DNA of 34,103 bases, taken from contig NZ_BCXI01000012.1 in the NCBI RefSeq assembly GCF_001895025.1, positions 1-34,103 on the forward strand, given 5' to 3'. A program made the translations under genes and the position numbers. Positions 26,491 through 34,010 of the stretch are shown here, one piece after another; within the stretch, counting starts at the first letter, position 1; every line of letters starts with the position of its first letter. The stretch is from Rhodococcus zopfii NBRC 100606 = JCM 9919. GTDB taxonomy: Bacteria > Actinomycetota > Actinomycetes > Mycobacteriales > Mycobacteriaceae. Below the pieces are notes generated by a model. It did no database searches. It was not told the origin of the DNA and was given only the letters and a program-made list of their open reading frames with translations.

Positions 26491-27714
26491 GTGGGCGCGT
26501 TGTGGCACGGATTTGCCGACATGGGCGTGATCGAACGCGACGGGGCGTTCGTCGTCACCCGCGGCGAGGGCGCCTACATCTGGGACGACGCCGGAACCCG
26601 CTACCTGGATTCGACTGCGGGCCTGTGGTTCGCGAACATCGGGCACGGCCGCACCGAGATCGGTGAGGCCGTGGCCGCGCAGCTCGCGAAGGTCGCGCAC
26701 TACTCGAACTTCGGTGATCTCGCGCTCGAGCCGACGATGGAGCTCGCCGAGCGGCTCGCCCTGATCGCCCCCGTCCCGGGCAGCAAGATCTTCTTCACCT
26801 CCGGCGGCTCCGATTCGATCGACACCGCCGCAAAGCTGGCCCGCCGCTACTGGCAGGAGAGGGGCCGTCCCGGCAAGACGCTGCTCGTCGGGAGGCAGAA
26901 GGCGTATCACGGCATGCACGTCGGCGGCACGTCGCTGGCCGGCATCCCCGTCAACGGCGAGGGCTACGGACAGCTGTGGGACGACACCGCGACGGTGCCC
27001 TGGGACGACGCGAAGGCGCTGCTCGAACTCATCGAAACCGTCGGAGCGGACACGATCGCCGCGTTCTTCGCCGAACCGATCATCGGCGCGGGCGGGGTCT
27101 ACCTGCCGCCGGACGGCTACCTCACCGAGATCCGCGACATCTGCCGCGACCACGACATCCTGTTCGTCGTCGACGAAGTGGTCACCGGATTCGGGCGCAT
27201 CGGCGGATCGTGGTTCGCGTCGTCACGGTTCGACCTGCAGCCCGACATCATGACCACCGCGAAGGGACTGACGTCCGGCTACCTGCCGATGGGTGCGGTG
27301 TTCGTCGCACCCCGGGTGGCCGAGCCGTTCTTCGCCGGCGGTGTGTGGTGGCGTCACGGATACACCTACGGTGGACACGCCGGGTCGGCCGCGGCAGCAC
27401 TGGCGAACCTCGACATCCTCGAGAACGAAGGACTGCTCGACGAGTCGGCGCGTCTCGAGAAGACGTTGCACGCCAAGCTTGCGCCGCTCGCCGACCATCC
27501 CCGTGTCGCGGAGATCCGTAGTGGCCTCGGCGCGGTCGCCGCGGTCCAGCTCGCCGACCCGGCCGAAGCGCCGAAATTTGTGAAAGAGCTACGTGCGCGA
27601 GGCATTTCAGGACGTGCCGCGGGGCAGGGTGCGATGCAGATCTCACCTGCGTTCGTCATGACCGACGAGCAGGTCCAGGATCTCGCCGACGGGTTCGCCG
27701 CCGCCCTCGACTGA
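26491..27714 (+). CDS. Class III PLP-dependent aminotransferase
   Basis: A 407-residue fold-type I aminotransferase of the omega-transaminase group. It has the substrate-entrance motif GLWFANIGHG, the PLP-phosphate segment TSGGSDS, the PLP-ring contact Asp in VVDEVVTGFGR (Asp228) and the Schiff-base Lys258 (TTAKGLTSGYLPMGA). GTG at 26491 has AGGAG 6 nt upstream. Candidate substrates include beta-alanine, GABA, polyamines and other omega-amino compounds with pyruvate. The sequence does not decide, and no catabolic partner gene is adjacent apart from the divergent oxidoreductase. It ends 4 bp from the next convergent gene. Confidence 0.9.
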   Translation: MGALWHGFADMGVIERDGAFVVTRGEGAYIWDDAGTRYLDSTAGLWFANIGHGRTEIGEAVAAQLAKVAHYSNFGDLALEPTMELAERLALIAPVPGSKIFFTSGGSDSIDTAAKLARRYWQERGRPGKTLLVGRQKAYHGMHVGGTSLAGIPVNGEGYGQLWDDTATVPWDDAKALLELIETVGADTIAAFFAEPIIGAGGVYLPPDGYLTEIRDICRDHDILFVVDEVVTGFGRIGGSWFASSRFDLQPDIMTTAKGLTSGYLPMGAVFVAPRVAEPFFAGGVWWRHGYTYGGHAGSAAAALANLDILENEGLLDESARLEKTLHAKLAPLADHPRVAEIRSGLGAVAAVQLADPAEAPKFVKELRARGISGRAAGQGAMQISPAFVMTDEQVQDLADGFAAALD

Positions 27715-27718
27715 CCCG

Positions 27719-27985
27719 TCAGCGGCGCCGGGGGCTCAGCCGGCGCAGCGCCCGCCGTAGCCGCGTGACCGGTGTCGCCGGGACCTCCGTCAGGGGTACC
27801 TCGCCCGAGCCGTCGTGCGCTGCGGTCGCCTGCGCGTACCGCTCGTGCAGCACCGAGCGCACCTCGTCGGGGGTGTAGCCCCGGCGCTTGCGTTCGGCCC
27901 GCACCGCGACCGCTCCGGTCGCCGCGACCCCGACGACACCGGCCAGTCCGACCAACTTCCACCACTGCCTGCCCCGAAGTGCCAT
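27719..27985 (-). CDS. Small single-pass membrane protein
   Basis: An 88-residue protein not assigned to a family. Residues about 11-28 (LVGLAGVVGVAATGAVAV) form one TM helix, followed by a basic RAERKRR stop-transfer segment. The soluble tail contains YTPDEVRSVLHERYAQA (a predicted helix) and ends in a very Arg-rich stretch (RLRRALRRLSPRRR). The ATG at 27985 was chosen because upstream in-frame sequence runs through the large palindrome. No clear Shine-Dalgarno. Convergent with the aminotransferase. Confidence 0.7.
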   Translation of the reverse strand: MALRGRQWWKLVGLAGVVGVAATGAVAVRAERKRRGYTPDEVRSVLHERYAQATAAHDGSGEVPLTEVPATPVTRLRRALRRLSPRRR

Positions 27986-28001
27986 GGTCTCGACCCTATC
28001 G

Positions 28002-28052
28002 GGGTGATGGTGCCCTTCACCCGGCCGGACCGGGTGAAGGGCACCATCATCC
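28002..28052. repeat. Long perfect inverted repeat between divergent genes
   Basis: Arms 28005-28024 and 28030-28049 are perfectly complementary over 20 bp around the 5-nt loop CCGGA. After a G-U pair, two further G-C pairs extend the stem to 28002-28052. The core arm contains GTGCCCTTCACCCGG. It sits between two divergently transcribed genes, where a terminator is not expected. It may be a dispersed intergenic palindrome, an attenuator or a protein-binding cruciform. Confidence 0.85.
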
Positions 28053-28073
28053 GGGCATGGAAGGCTGTCGGGC

Positions 28074-28763
28074 ATGGAGCACAGCGCGGCACGGTCCCGG
28101 ATCACGCTCGACGAGGCGGTGGCGGTCACCCGCACCGGTGACCTGTGGATCTTCCGGGGTAGCAGCGGAGCGGACCGCGCGATCCAGGCGTTGACGAACG
28201 CGCCGGTCAATCACGTCGGGATGGCGGTCGTGCTCGACGACCTGCCGCCGCTGATGTGGCACGCCGAACTCGGAAAGAGCCTGCCGGACATGTGGACCGG
28301 ACGTCACCATCGCGGCGTGCAGCTGCACGATCTGCGCAGTGCGGTGCAGGTGTGGAGCGCCCGGTACGGGCAGCGGGGCTGGCTGCGTCAGATCTCGACG
28401 CAGATCACCCCGCAGCAGGAGGACCAGCTGTTGCGCTCGATCGCTCGGCTCGACGGGACGCCGTTCCCCTCGACCGCGAAGCTGACGGGCCGCTGGTTCG
28501 CCGGCCGCCTGCCGCGACGCCGGAAGGTGCCAGGTGTGAGCCTGGAGAGCGCGTACTGTGCCGAGGTGGTCGCGGTGACGATGGAGGAGATGGGGCTGCT
28601 CGAACAGCGGCGACGTGGCAGCAACTGGTACGACCCGGGCCGATTCTGGAGCGGTGACCGCCTTCCGCTGGCACCCGGCGTCGAGTTCGGCGGCGAGATC
28701 GAGGTCCTCCTCAGCGACGAGGACCTCGCGGCCGGGCGGGCCTCAGCCGGCGAGGGCGCGTGA
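28074..28763 (+). CDS. YiiX/YebB-like permuted papain-type hydrolase
   Basis: A 229-residue protein with the hallmarks of the circularly permuted NlpC/P60 (YiiX/DUF830) superfamily. An N-terminal GDLWIFRGSSGADRAIQ segment is followed by the catalytic His47 (VNHVGM), an acidic WHAE motif (residues 62-65) and, late in the chain, the nucleophile Cys162 (AYCAEVVA). No signal peptide is visible, so it is probably cytoplasmic. Members are thought to act on amide or ester bonds in lipids or peptides; the substrate here is unknown. The start is ATG 28074 with a weak AAGG. Its last 21 bp overlap the convergent PhzF-like gene. Confidence 0.75.
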   Translation: MEHSAARSRITLDEAVAVTRTGDLWIFRGSSGADRAIQALTNAPVNHVGMAVVLDDLPPLMWHAELGKSLPDMWTGRHHRGVQLHDLRSAVQVWSARYGQRGWLRQISTQITPQQEDQLLRSIARLDGTPFPSTAKLTGRWFAGRLPRRRKVPGVSLESAYCAEVVAVTMEEMGLLEQRRRGSNWYDPGRFWSGDRLPLAPGVEFGGEIEVLLSDEDLAAGRASAGEGA

Positions 28764-29432
28764 CGCACCGCGTGCGACGCGACCACCCACCTCGACCCGT
28801 CCGTCCGGTAGCCACGCCGTCCGGATCCGCGAACCGCAGCCCTGGATGATGTCGAGGTCACGGCCGACGTGCGCGGTCAAGCGGACCGCGGCAGCGCCGG
28901 TCGCCTCGTCCTCGGGAATGCCGAACGCCGGCGCGAACATCCGGGCACGCACGGCTCCCGCCGGTTCGTCGGTCCATGCCCACACGTACGACTCGGCTGC
29001 GCCGGCGTAGTCGTCGGGGCTGCACCGGTCGACGTCATCGGCGGACGGCCGACGGTCGAGCACGAACGGCGGGGCCCATTCCGCACGTGCGCACACCCAG
29101 GTGACATCGTCGGCGTAGCGCACCGCGACCGGGCCGGCCGGGACCTCCAGGATGTCGATCGGGGTGCCGCGCTCACCGAGCCACCGGGACAATCCCACCG
29201 TGGGATGTCCGGCGAAGGGCAATTCCGTCGTGGGAGTGAAGATCCGTGCCCGGGCGCGTGTCCCACCGGGCCGGGGCGGTTCCACGAAGATGGTCTCGCT
29301 GTACCCGAGTTCGGCCGCAATCCGCTGACGGTCGGTGGCGGCGACGTCGTCATCGAGCACGATGCCGAGCGGGTTGCCGTGTTCTCCGCGGTCGTCGGTG
29401 AAGACCCGAACGACGTCGACCCGAATCGTCAT
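28743..29432 (-). CDS. PhzF-family isomerase/epimerase-like protein
   Basis: A 229-residue protein with a PhzF-type N-terminal half: VVRVFTDD, GNPLGIVLD, then the catalytic-position Glu46 in YSETIFV and the FTPTTELPFAGHPTVG motif. The second lobe is shorter than in classic PhzF (about 280-300 residues) but keeps MFAPAFGIPEDEATGAAA. The fold is related to DapF. The substrate is unknown and no phenazine genes are nearby. ATG at 29432. Divergent from oxyR (85-bp gap). Confidence 0.85.
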   Translation of the reverse strand: MTIRVDVVRVFTDDRGEHGNPLGIVLDDDVAATDRQRIAAELGYSETIFVEPPRPGGTRARARIFTPTTELPFAGHPTVGLSRWLGERGTPIDILEVPAGPVAVRYADDVTWVCARAEWAPPFVLDRRPSADDVDRCSPDDYAGAAESYVWAWTDEPAGAVRARMFAPAFGIPEDEATGAAAVRLTAHVGRDLDIIQGCGSRIRTAWLPDGRVEVGGRVARGASRALAG

Positions 29433-29504
29433 GGAGTGACCGTAGCGCGGCGCTGCTCAACCCGCCTCCGCGCGGCGTCGAAAGGAAAAGGTGATCGGTC
29501 CGGA

Positions 29505-29510
29505 TATACT
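29505..29510 (+). promoter_or_regulatory. Candidate -10 of oxyR (leaderless)
   Basis: TATACT, close to the TATAAT consensus, ends 7 nt before the oxyR GTG, and no ribosome binding site intervenes. ATAC/ATAG quartets nearby (29506-29515) could be part of an OxyR site, but a full four-quartet site is not clear. Confidence 0.5.
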
Positions 29511-29517
29511 GATAGGC

Positions 29518-30438
29518 GTGTCCGATCAACAGTATCAACCGACCCTCTCCCAGCTGCGCGCCTTCGTCGCGGTCGCCACACACCGGCATTTCGGTACCGC
29601 CGCCGCGCGCCTGAACGTGAGCCAGCCGACCCTGTCGCAGGGGCTCGCATCCCTCGAGGCCGGTCTCGGCGTCCAGTTGATCGAACGCAGCACCCGTCGT
29701 GTGCTGGTGACCCCGGACGGTGCTCGGCTGCTGAGCCAGGCCAAGGCCATCGTCGACGCGGCCGACGGGTTCGTCGCCGCCGCCGCCGGAGTCACCGATC
29801 CGCTCACCGGGCCGCTACGGCTGGGCCTGATCCCCACCGTGGCGCCCTACGTACTGCCGACTCTGCTGCCCGAACTGCGGACCCGCATGCCCTCGCTGTC
29901 GCTGCACGTCATCGAGGACCAGACGGCCCGGCTGCTCGAGTCGCTGCGGGCCGGAACCCTCGACGTCGCGGTGCTCGCGCTCCCGTCCGGGATGTCCGGT
30001 CTGATCGAGATACCGCTCTACGCCGAGGACTTCGTGCTCGTCGTGCCCCCCGCACACGCGCTCGCCGGCCGAGACGACGTATCGCCGGCCGTGCTCGACG
30101 AGCTCCCGCTGCTGCTCCTCGACGAGGGGCACTGCCTCCGGGACCAGACCCTGGACCTGTGCCGGTCCGTCGATGCGCACCCGCTCTCCGGCGACACCCG
30201 GGCGACCTCCCTCGCTACGGTCGTGCGATGTGTCGCCGGTGGGCTCGGGGTCACGCTGATCCCGGCATCGTCGGTGGCGGTGGAGTGTGCCGCCGGTGAT
30301 CTCGCGGTCGCGCGGTTCGAAGAACCGACCCCGGGGCGCACCATCGGGCTCGTGTTCCGGTCGTCGAGCGGGCGCGCCGACGACTATCGCGCCCTCGCCG
30401 AGGTGCTGCGGGAGGTCGCACCGGAGGGTGCTCGGTAG
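29518..30438 (+). CDS. oxyR: Hydrogen-peroxide sensor OxyR
   Basis: LysR-type regulator of the peroxide response, 306 residues. It has the N-terminal helix-turn-helix (about 9-66; TLSQLRAFVAVATHRHFGT, then NVSQPTLSQGLASLE) and the effector domain (98-300). The two redox cysteines are present as Cys206 and Cys215 in EGHCLRDQTLDLC, with the same 9-residue spacing as Cys199/Cys208 of E. coli OxyR. GTG at 29518 is preferred to upstream in-frame codons because the family starts (M)SDQ-YQPT and a TATACT -10 sits 7 nt before it. The usual partner ahpC is not adjacent. Confidence 0.95.
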   Translation: MSDQQYQPTLSQLRAFVAVATHRHFGTAAARLNVSQPTLSQGLASLEAGLGVQLIERSTRRVLVTPDGARLLSQAKAIVDAADGFVAAAAGVTDPLTGPLRLGLIPTVAPYVLPTLLPELRTRMPSLSLHVIEDQTARLLESLRAGTLDVAVLALPSGMSGLIEIPLYAEDFVLVVPPAHALAGRDDVSPAVLDELPLLLLDEGHCLRDQTLDLCRSVDAHPLSGDTRATSLATVVRCVAGGLGVTLIPASSVAVECAAGDLAVARFEEPTPGRTIGLVFRSSSGRADDYRALAEVLREVAPEGAR

Positions 30439-30506
30439 CGAGGCGACCGAACGCGCATTCTGGTGAACGGTCAGCGTTCCGTGGGTGAGAAGAGGACCAT
30501 GGCGGC

Positions 30507-30881
30507 ATGTCGCGCCCCGAGATCGGTCTGCAGGAGTTCGTGCTCGACACGCCAGACCCGCACGGCCTGGCCGCGTTCTATGCCGCGCTGCTCGGCTGGG
30601 ACATCGACCCCGCTGCCACCGACGACGACTGGGTGCAATTGCGCGCACCGGCCGGGGGAGGACTGGCGTTCCAGCGGGCGCCCCGGCACGTCCCCCCGAG
30701 CTGGCCCGGTGAGACCGTGCCGCTGCGCGCCCACCTCGACCTCGCGGTCGCCGACCTCGACGCCGCGGAACGCTGGGCGTTGCGGCACGGTGCCGTCCGC
30801 GTGATCGGACCGAATTCGAGCCCGACGTTCCGCACCTACCGCGATCCGGGTGGCCACGTGTTCTGCCTCGTCGCCGGATGA
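30507..30881 (+). CDS. VOC-family (glyoxalase/bleomycin-resistance-like) protein
   Basis: A 124-residue protein with two beta-alpha-beta-beta-beta units typical of the vicinal oxygen chelate fold: FVLDTPDPHGLAAFYAALLGW (residues 11-31) and LRAHLDLAVADLDAAERWALRHGA (72-95), ending in YRDPGGHVFCLV. One of the first-unit metal ligands is not obvious, so it may bind rather than transform its ligand. The function is unknown. ATG at 30507; purine-rich AGAGGA is about 11 nt upstream. It follows oxyR by 68 bp. Confidence 0.78.
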   Translation: MSRPEIGLQEFVLDTPDPHGLAAFYAALLGWDIDPAATDDDWVQLRAPAGGGLAFQRAPRHVPPSWPGETVPLRAHLDLAVADLDAAERWALRHGAVRVIGPNSSPTFRTYRDPGGHVFCLVAG

Positions 30882-30919
30882 GCGGAAGGCGGATGGGTCG
30901 ACGAGTGACCCTTGTCGCA

Positions 30920-30936
30920 TAGGTTGTTCCAACCTA
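30920..30936. promoter_or_regulatory. Perfect inverted repeat, candidate operator
   Basis: TAGGTTG-TTC-CAACCTA has 7-bp perfect arms with a 3-nt centre, the shape of a MarR-, TetR- or HxlR-type operator. No intact gene starts directly downstream on either strand, so it may be the remnant control site of a lost gene. Confidence 0.5.
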
Positions 30937-31154
30937 CTGCGTGTTTGCCAGGTTCTCGGTTCTCGGGGGGGTGCCGTGACATGCTGCTGTTGCGCGACGC
31001 GCTTCGGGATGCGCGCGTCGTCGGCGAGCGGTGGAGGGGGAAGTCGCCTGGAATGCCCGGGGCGCCATGGTCGACGTAGCCCACTGTGCAGGCCGAATGG
31101 ATTCGAAACTGTTGCGCTTCAAGATGGTTCGGTCTTGCCAGGCAGAAACTCTCC

Positions 31155-31697
31155 ATGGCGGCTCGGCATCCCGATGCGGCGTATCGGCAGGATCCGGTGG
31201 GCACGGGGTCGTCCGCGGAATCCGGCATCGTCGACTCGGGATGCCGACTCGACGTCGTCGCTCCGGGAACCGCCGACGTCTCCGACCCGCGACCGCTGCA
31301 GATTCTGGGTGTCGGTACCGGCGATCTCGAATCGGCGCTGAAGACGCGGCGCAAGGGAAAGCATCCGCACACGGTTGCTGTCGAGTCCAGGCTGTACAAC
31401 TCCGACGCGCGCGTACGGAGCGGGGTTCACGCCGCTCTCGGACATCGTCCGACCGAAGTGACGTTGTGGGGCGACCCGGTTCCGCCTAAACTCCACAGCG
31501 ACGTGCGGCTGGTGCAGCACCGCTCGGGCCTGGCTGCACGGGCGTTCAAGGCGCAGGCGCTCGCCGCGGCCGGGGTGGCGACGCTCGACGTCGCCGCCGC
31601 AGGGAACTTCTGTACGGGACGGCTGTGTCGGCCCCGGCTGCAATCGGATCTTCTGCCGGCCGGCCGAATTCCTCCTGCCGCACCGCCCCGCTCGTGA
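31155..31697 (+). CDS. Uncertain ORF, possibly a gene remnant
   Basis: A 180-residue open frame that I do not recognise. Third positions are fairly GC-rich, especially from about 31255 to 31600 (segments such as LQILGVGTGDLESALKTRR and LVQHRSGLAARAFKAQALAAAG), which favours coding. There is no Shine-Dalgarno before the ATG, a GTG at 31086 is also in frame, and the last third turns Pro/Arg-rich and unstructured. It may be the remains of a real gene rather than a functional one. No signal peptide or TM segment is visible. Confidence 0.3.
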   Translation: MAARHPDAAYRQDPVGTGSSAESGIVDSGCRLDVVAPGTADVSDPRPLQILGVGTGDLESALKTRRKGKHPHTVAVESRLYNSDARVRSGVHAALGHRPTEVTLWGDPVPPKLHSDVRLVQHRSGLAARAFKAQALAAAGVATLDVAAAGNFCTGRLCRPRLQSDLLPAGRIPPAAPPRS

Positions 31698-31887
31698 GAA
31701 GTGGTGGTCTGCCGACTCGATTCTGTTTGCCACGAAGGCATCTCGCGATCGCGGGTCCTGGGCCGTCCACTGGCGGACGCATAGTCTCAGTCGTCGACCG
31801 AGAGGTACTCGGCGACCCGCTCGCGATGTTTGCAGCGACTGCACGCCTGGCATCGACGGTATCCGGATGTGCGCCGGTCGGCGGCCT

Positions 31888-32661
31888 TCAGCCGCGCCGC
31901 TTGCGGGCGCGACCGGCGCTCTTCGGTCGACCGCCGTTGCCGCGCCGCGTTGTCGGCTTCTTGTCGCCTTTCGGCTTCTTGTCGCCCACGGACTTCCGAG
32001 GCTGCGAACCCTGCCGTTCCCCGCGCCGTTTGGACTTCTTGTCCGACTCGTCCTGCCGGCCCCGGGAACTGTTCGCGGTGCGGCCGCGCACGATTCCGAC
32101 GAGTTCGTCGACGAGTTCGGTGGTGCGGTCGGTCAGCCACACCAGGCCGACCTGTGACTGGGGGGCGTCCACCACCGGGCGGTAGGTCAAGTCCTTGCGG
32201 TGGTGCAGCCGAGCAAGCGACTGCGGTGTGACGAGGACTCCGACCTCGGAAGCGACGTGCGAGATTGCGGCTTCCGTGGTCTCCGGCCGCTCGAACGCTT
32301 CCTCGCCTGGAATCTGTGCCCAGTCCAGCACGTCGTCGAGCGGTTGCAGGAGGGTCTCCTCCGCGAGGTCGGCGACCGACACCTCCTCGACTGCCGCGAT
32401 CGCATGCTCGGTCGGCACCACCACGACCGAGACCTCGGTGTAGAGGCCGATCACCGACAGCCCGTCGCGTTCGAGCGGCAACCGCAACAGCGCGGCGTCG
32501 GCCCGATCCTCACGCACGCACGCCGCACCGGACGTCGACGCTACCGGCACCAGCTCGATCGGGACATCTGGCATCCGCTCGGTCCACACCCGCACCCATT
32601 TGGCGGGGATGACCCCAGGAACGTACGCCAGCCGGAACACCTGCGCGGACTCGTCACTCAC
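31888..32661 (-). CDS. HTH-less LysR-type substrate-binding protein with basic tail
   Basis: A 257-residue protein that starts directly with a LysR effector-binding (periplasmic-binding-like) domain (about 8-190; FRLAYVPGVIPAKWVRVWTERMPDV, then VSVVVVPTEHAIA). It lacks the N-terminal helix-turn-helix. The last about 65 residues are strongly basic and low-complexity (Lys/Arg/Gly/Ser, e.g. KKSKRRGERQGS and KPKGDKKPTTRRG) and could bind nucleic acid. GTG at 32661 begins VSDESAQVF; nothing upstream encodes an HTH in any frame. Similar HTH-less LysR-domain proteins with basic tails occur in actinobacteria. The ligand and target are unknown. Confidence 0.82.
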   Translation of the reverse strand: MSDESAQVFRLAYVPGVIPAKWVRVWTERMPDVPIELVPVASTSGAACVREDRADAALLRLPLERDGLSVIGLYTEVSVVVVPTEHAIAAVEEVSVADLAEETLLQPLDDVLDWAQIPGEEAFERPETTEAAISHVASEVGVLVTPQSLARLHHRKDLTYRPVVDAPQSQVGLVWLTDRTTELVDELVGIVRGRTANSSRGRQDESDKKSKRRGERQGSQPRKSVGDKKPKGDKKPTTRRGNGGRPKSAGRARKRRG

Positions 32662-32767
32662 CCGGTCAGGGTACCGGCCGGCCGCGACCACCCGCGTGCC
32701 GTGCCCGTGTCGCCTTCGACGAGCGCCGAGGAGACACCGCGCAGCGACCGATCGCTCGTCGGGCGCG

Positions 32768-33181
32768 TCAATCCTTTGCGGTGTCGGCGCTCAAGGAATC
32801 GATGGCCGCTCGCAACGCCGCGGTGGCATCGTCGGCGACCTCGTGAAGACCCGGCTGGTCGGCGACCTGGACCATGATCTGCGGGTTCATCGCGTCGATC
32901 AGCACCGCGCCGGGATCGGAAGGGTCGGTGCGCACCACCACGTTGCAGGGCAACAGAAGTCCGATCTGCCGATCGACGGTGACCGCCCGGTGCGCCAGCG
33001 GCGGATTGCAGGCGCCCAGGATCAGATAGTCCTCCATGTCCTCACCGAGCTTCGCCTTCAGGGTGGCCTTCATATCGATCTCGGTGAGTACGCCGAAACC
33101 CTGTTCGGACAGGGCTTTTCTGGTGCGTGCCACAGCATCGTCGAAGGACGTGTGCAGGGTGGTCGACAGTGCGAGTGCCAT
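32768..33181 (-). CDS. DUF302 domain protein
   Basis: A 137-residue single-domain DUF302 protein. The domain spans about residues 10-128, with SFDDAVARTRKALSEQGFGVLTEIDMKATL and the conserved ILGACNPPLAHRA region. It contains one notable cysteine each in GACNP and LPCNV. There is no signal peptide. ATG at 33181. It lies 89 bp after the CsoR-like repressor on the same strand and is probably in its operon. DUF302 proteins often accompany rhodaneses and sulfur- or metal-responsive repressors, but their function is not established. Confidence 0.85.
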   Translation of the reverse strand: MALALSTTLHTSFDDAVARTRKALSEQGFGVLTEIDMKATLKAKLGEDMEDYLILGACNPPLAHRAVTVDRQIGLLLPCNVVVRTDPSDPGAVLIDAMNPQIMVQVADQPGLHEVADDATAALRAAIDSLSADTAKD

Positions 33182-33270
33182 GAGCGTGGTGTGCCTTTCG
33201 ATCGAAGTCCTGCAGATGGATGATGGGCCGGGGGCGATTGCCCGACAGGAACCGGTGGTGGTCGATTCTG

Positions 33271-33648
<378 letters not shown>

Positions 33649-33695
33649 TCAACCGTCGTCACGGTGCGGGGGTGACAGGGCCGGGAGCCGATCGG

Positions 33696-34010
33696 TCAGG
33701 CGCTGGGCCCGCGTCGGACATCCTGTCCGGCGTGTAGCCAGGCGCTGGTTCCGCCGGCGACAGAGACTGCTGCTCGCCCGGCTGATTCGAGGATCGTGGC
33801 TCCCCGCTTGCTTCGGTTCCCGGACGCGCAGATCACGTACACGGTGTCGCCTGCCGGCACCTCGCCCACGCGTGCGGGCAGCTCCCCGAGCGGGATCAAC
33901 TGGGCGCCGGGGACGTGACCGTCGATGTACTCGTAGTCCTCGCGCACGTCGAGTACCGGTGCTCCGGACTTCCACGCCCGGATCAACGTGGCTGTGTCGA
34001 CTTCCTGCAT
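33696..34010 (-). CDS. Single-domain rhodanese (sulfurtransferase)
   Basis: A 104-residue cytoplasmic rhodanese that can carry sulfur as a cysteine persulfide. The active-site loop is Cys61 in CASGNRS, preceded by the family motif LDVREDYEYIDGHVPGAQLIPL and followed by GGTSAWLHAG. GAGGAG lies upstream of the ATG at 34010. It precedes the CsoR/CstR-type repressor on the same strand by 155 bp, with the operator in the gap. Further operon genes may lie past the right edge of the window. Confidence 0.93.
   Translation of the reverse strand: MQEVDTATLIRAWKSGAPVLDVREDYEYIDGHVPGAQLIPLGELPARVGEVPAGDTVYVICASGNRSKRGATILESAGRAAVSVAGGTSAWLHAGQDVRRGPSA

Larger units (their letters stand above)
30882..31786. 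other. About 0.9 kb without a recognisable gene
   Basis: This stretch has the lowest apparent GC of the window (for example around 31090-31155). It begins with a perfect inverted repeat (30920-30936) and a tandem GGTTCTC repeat (about 30951-30965). All six frames are broken in the first 200 bp. The only frame with coding-like third-position bias is 31155-31697 on the plus strand, listed separately. The content suggests a decayed gene or former insertion, but no transposase motif or terminal repeat was seen. Confidence 0.6.

Noticed and set aside
30836-31399. 187-codon minus-strand frame in the gene-poor gap
   Set aside because: Its codon use is poor, it overlaps the end of the VOC gene, and the product is a Ser/Pro/Arg-rich sequence without recognisable folds.
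30882-31786. Insertion sequence
   Set aside because: No transposase motif, terminal inverted repeats or target-site duplication could be found by eye. Decay remains possible but unproven.
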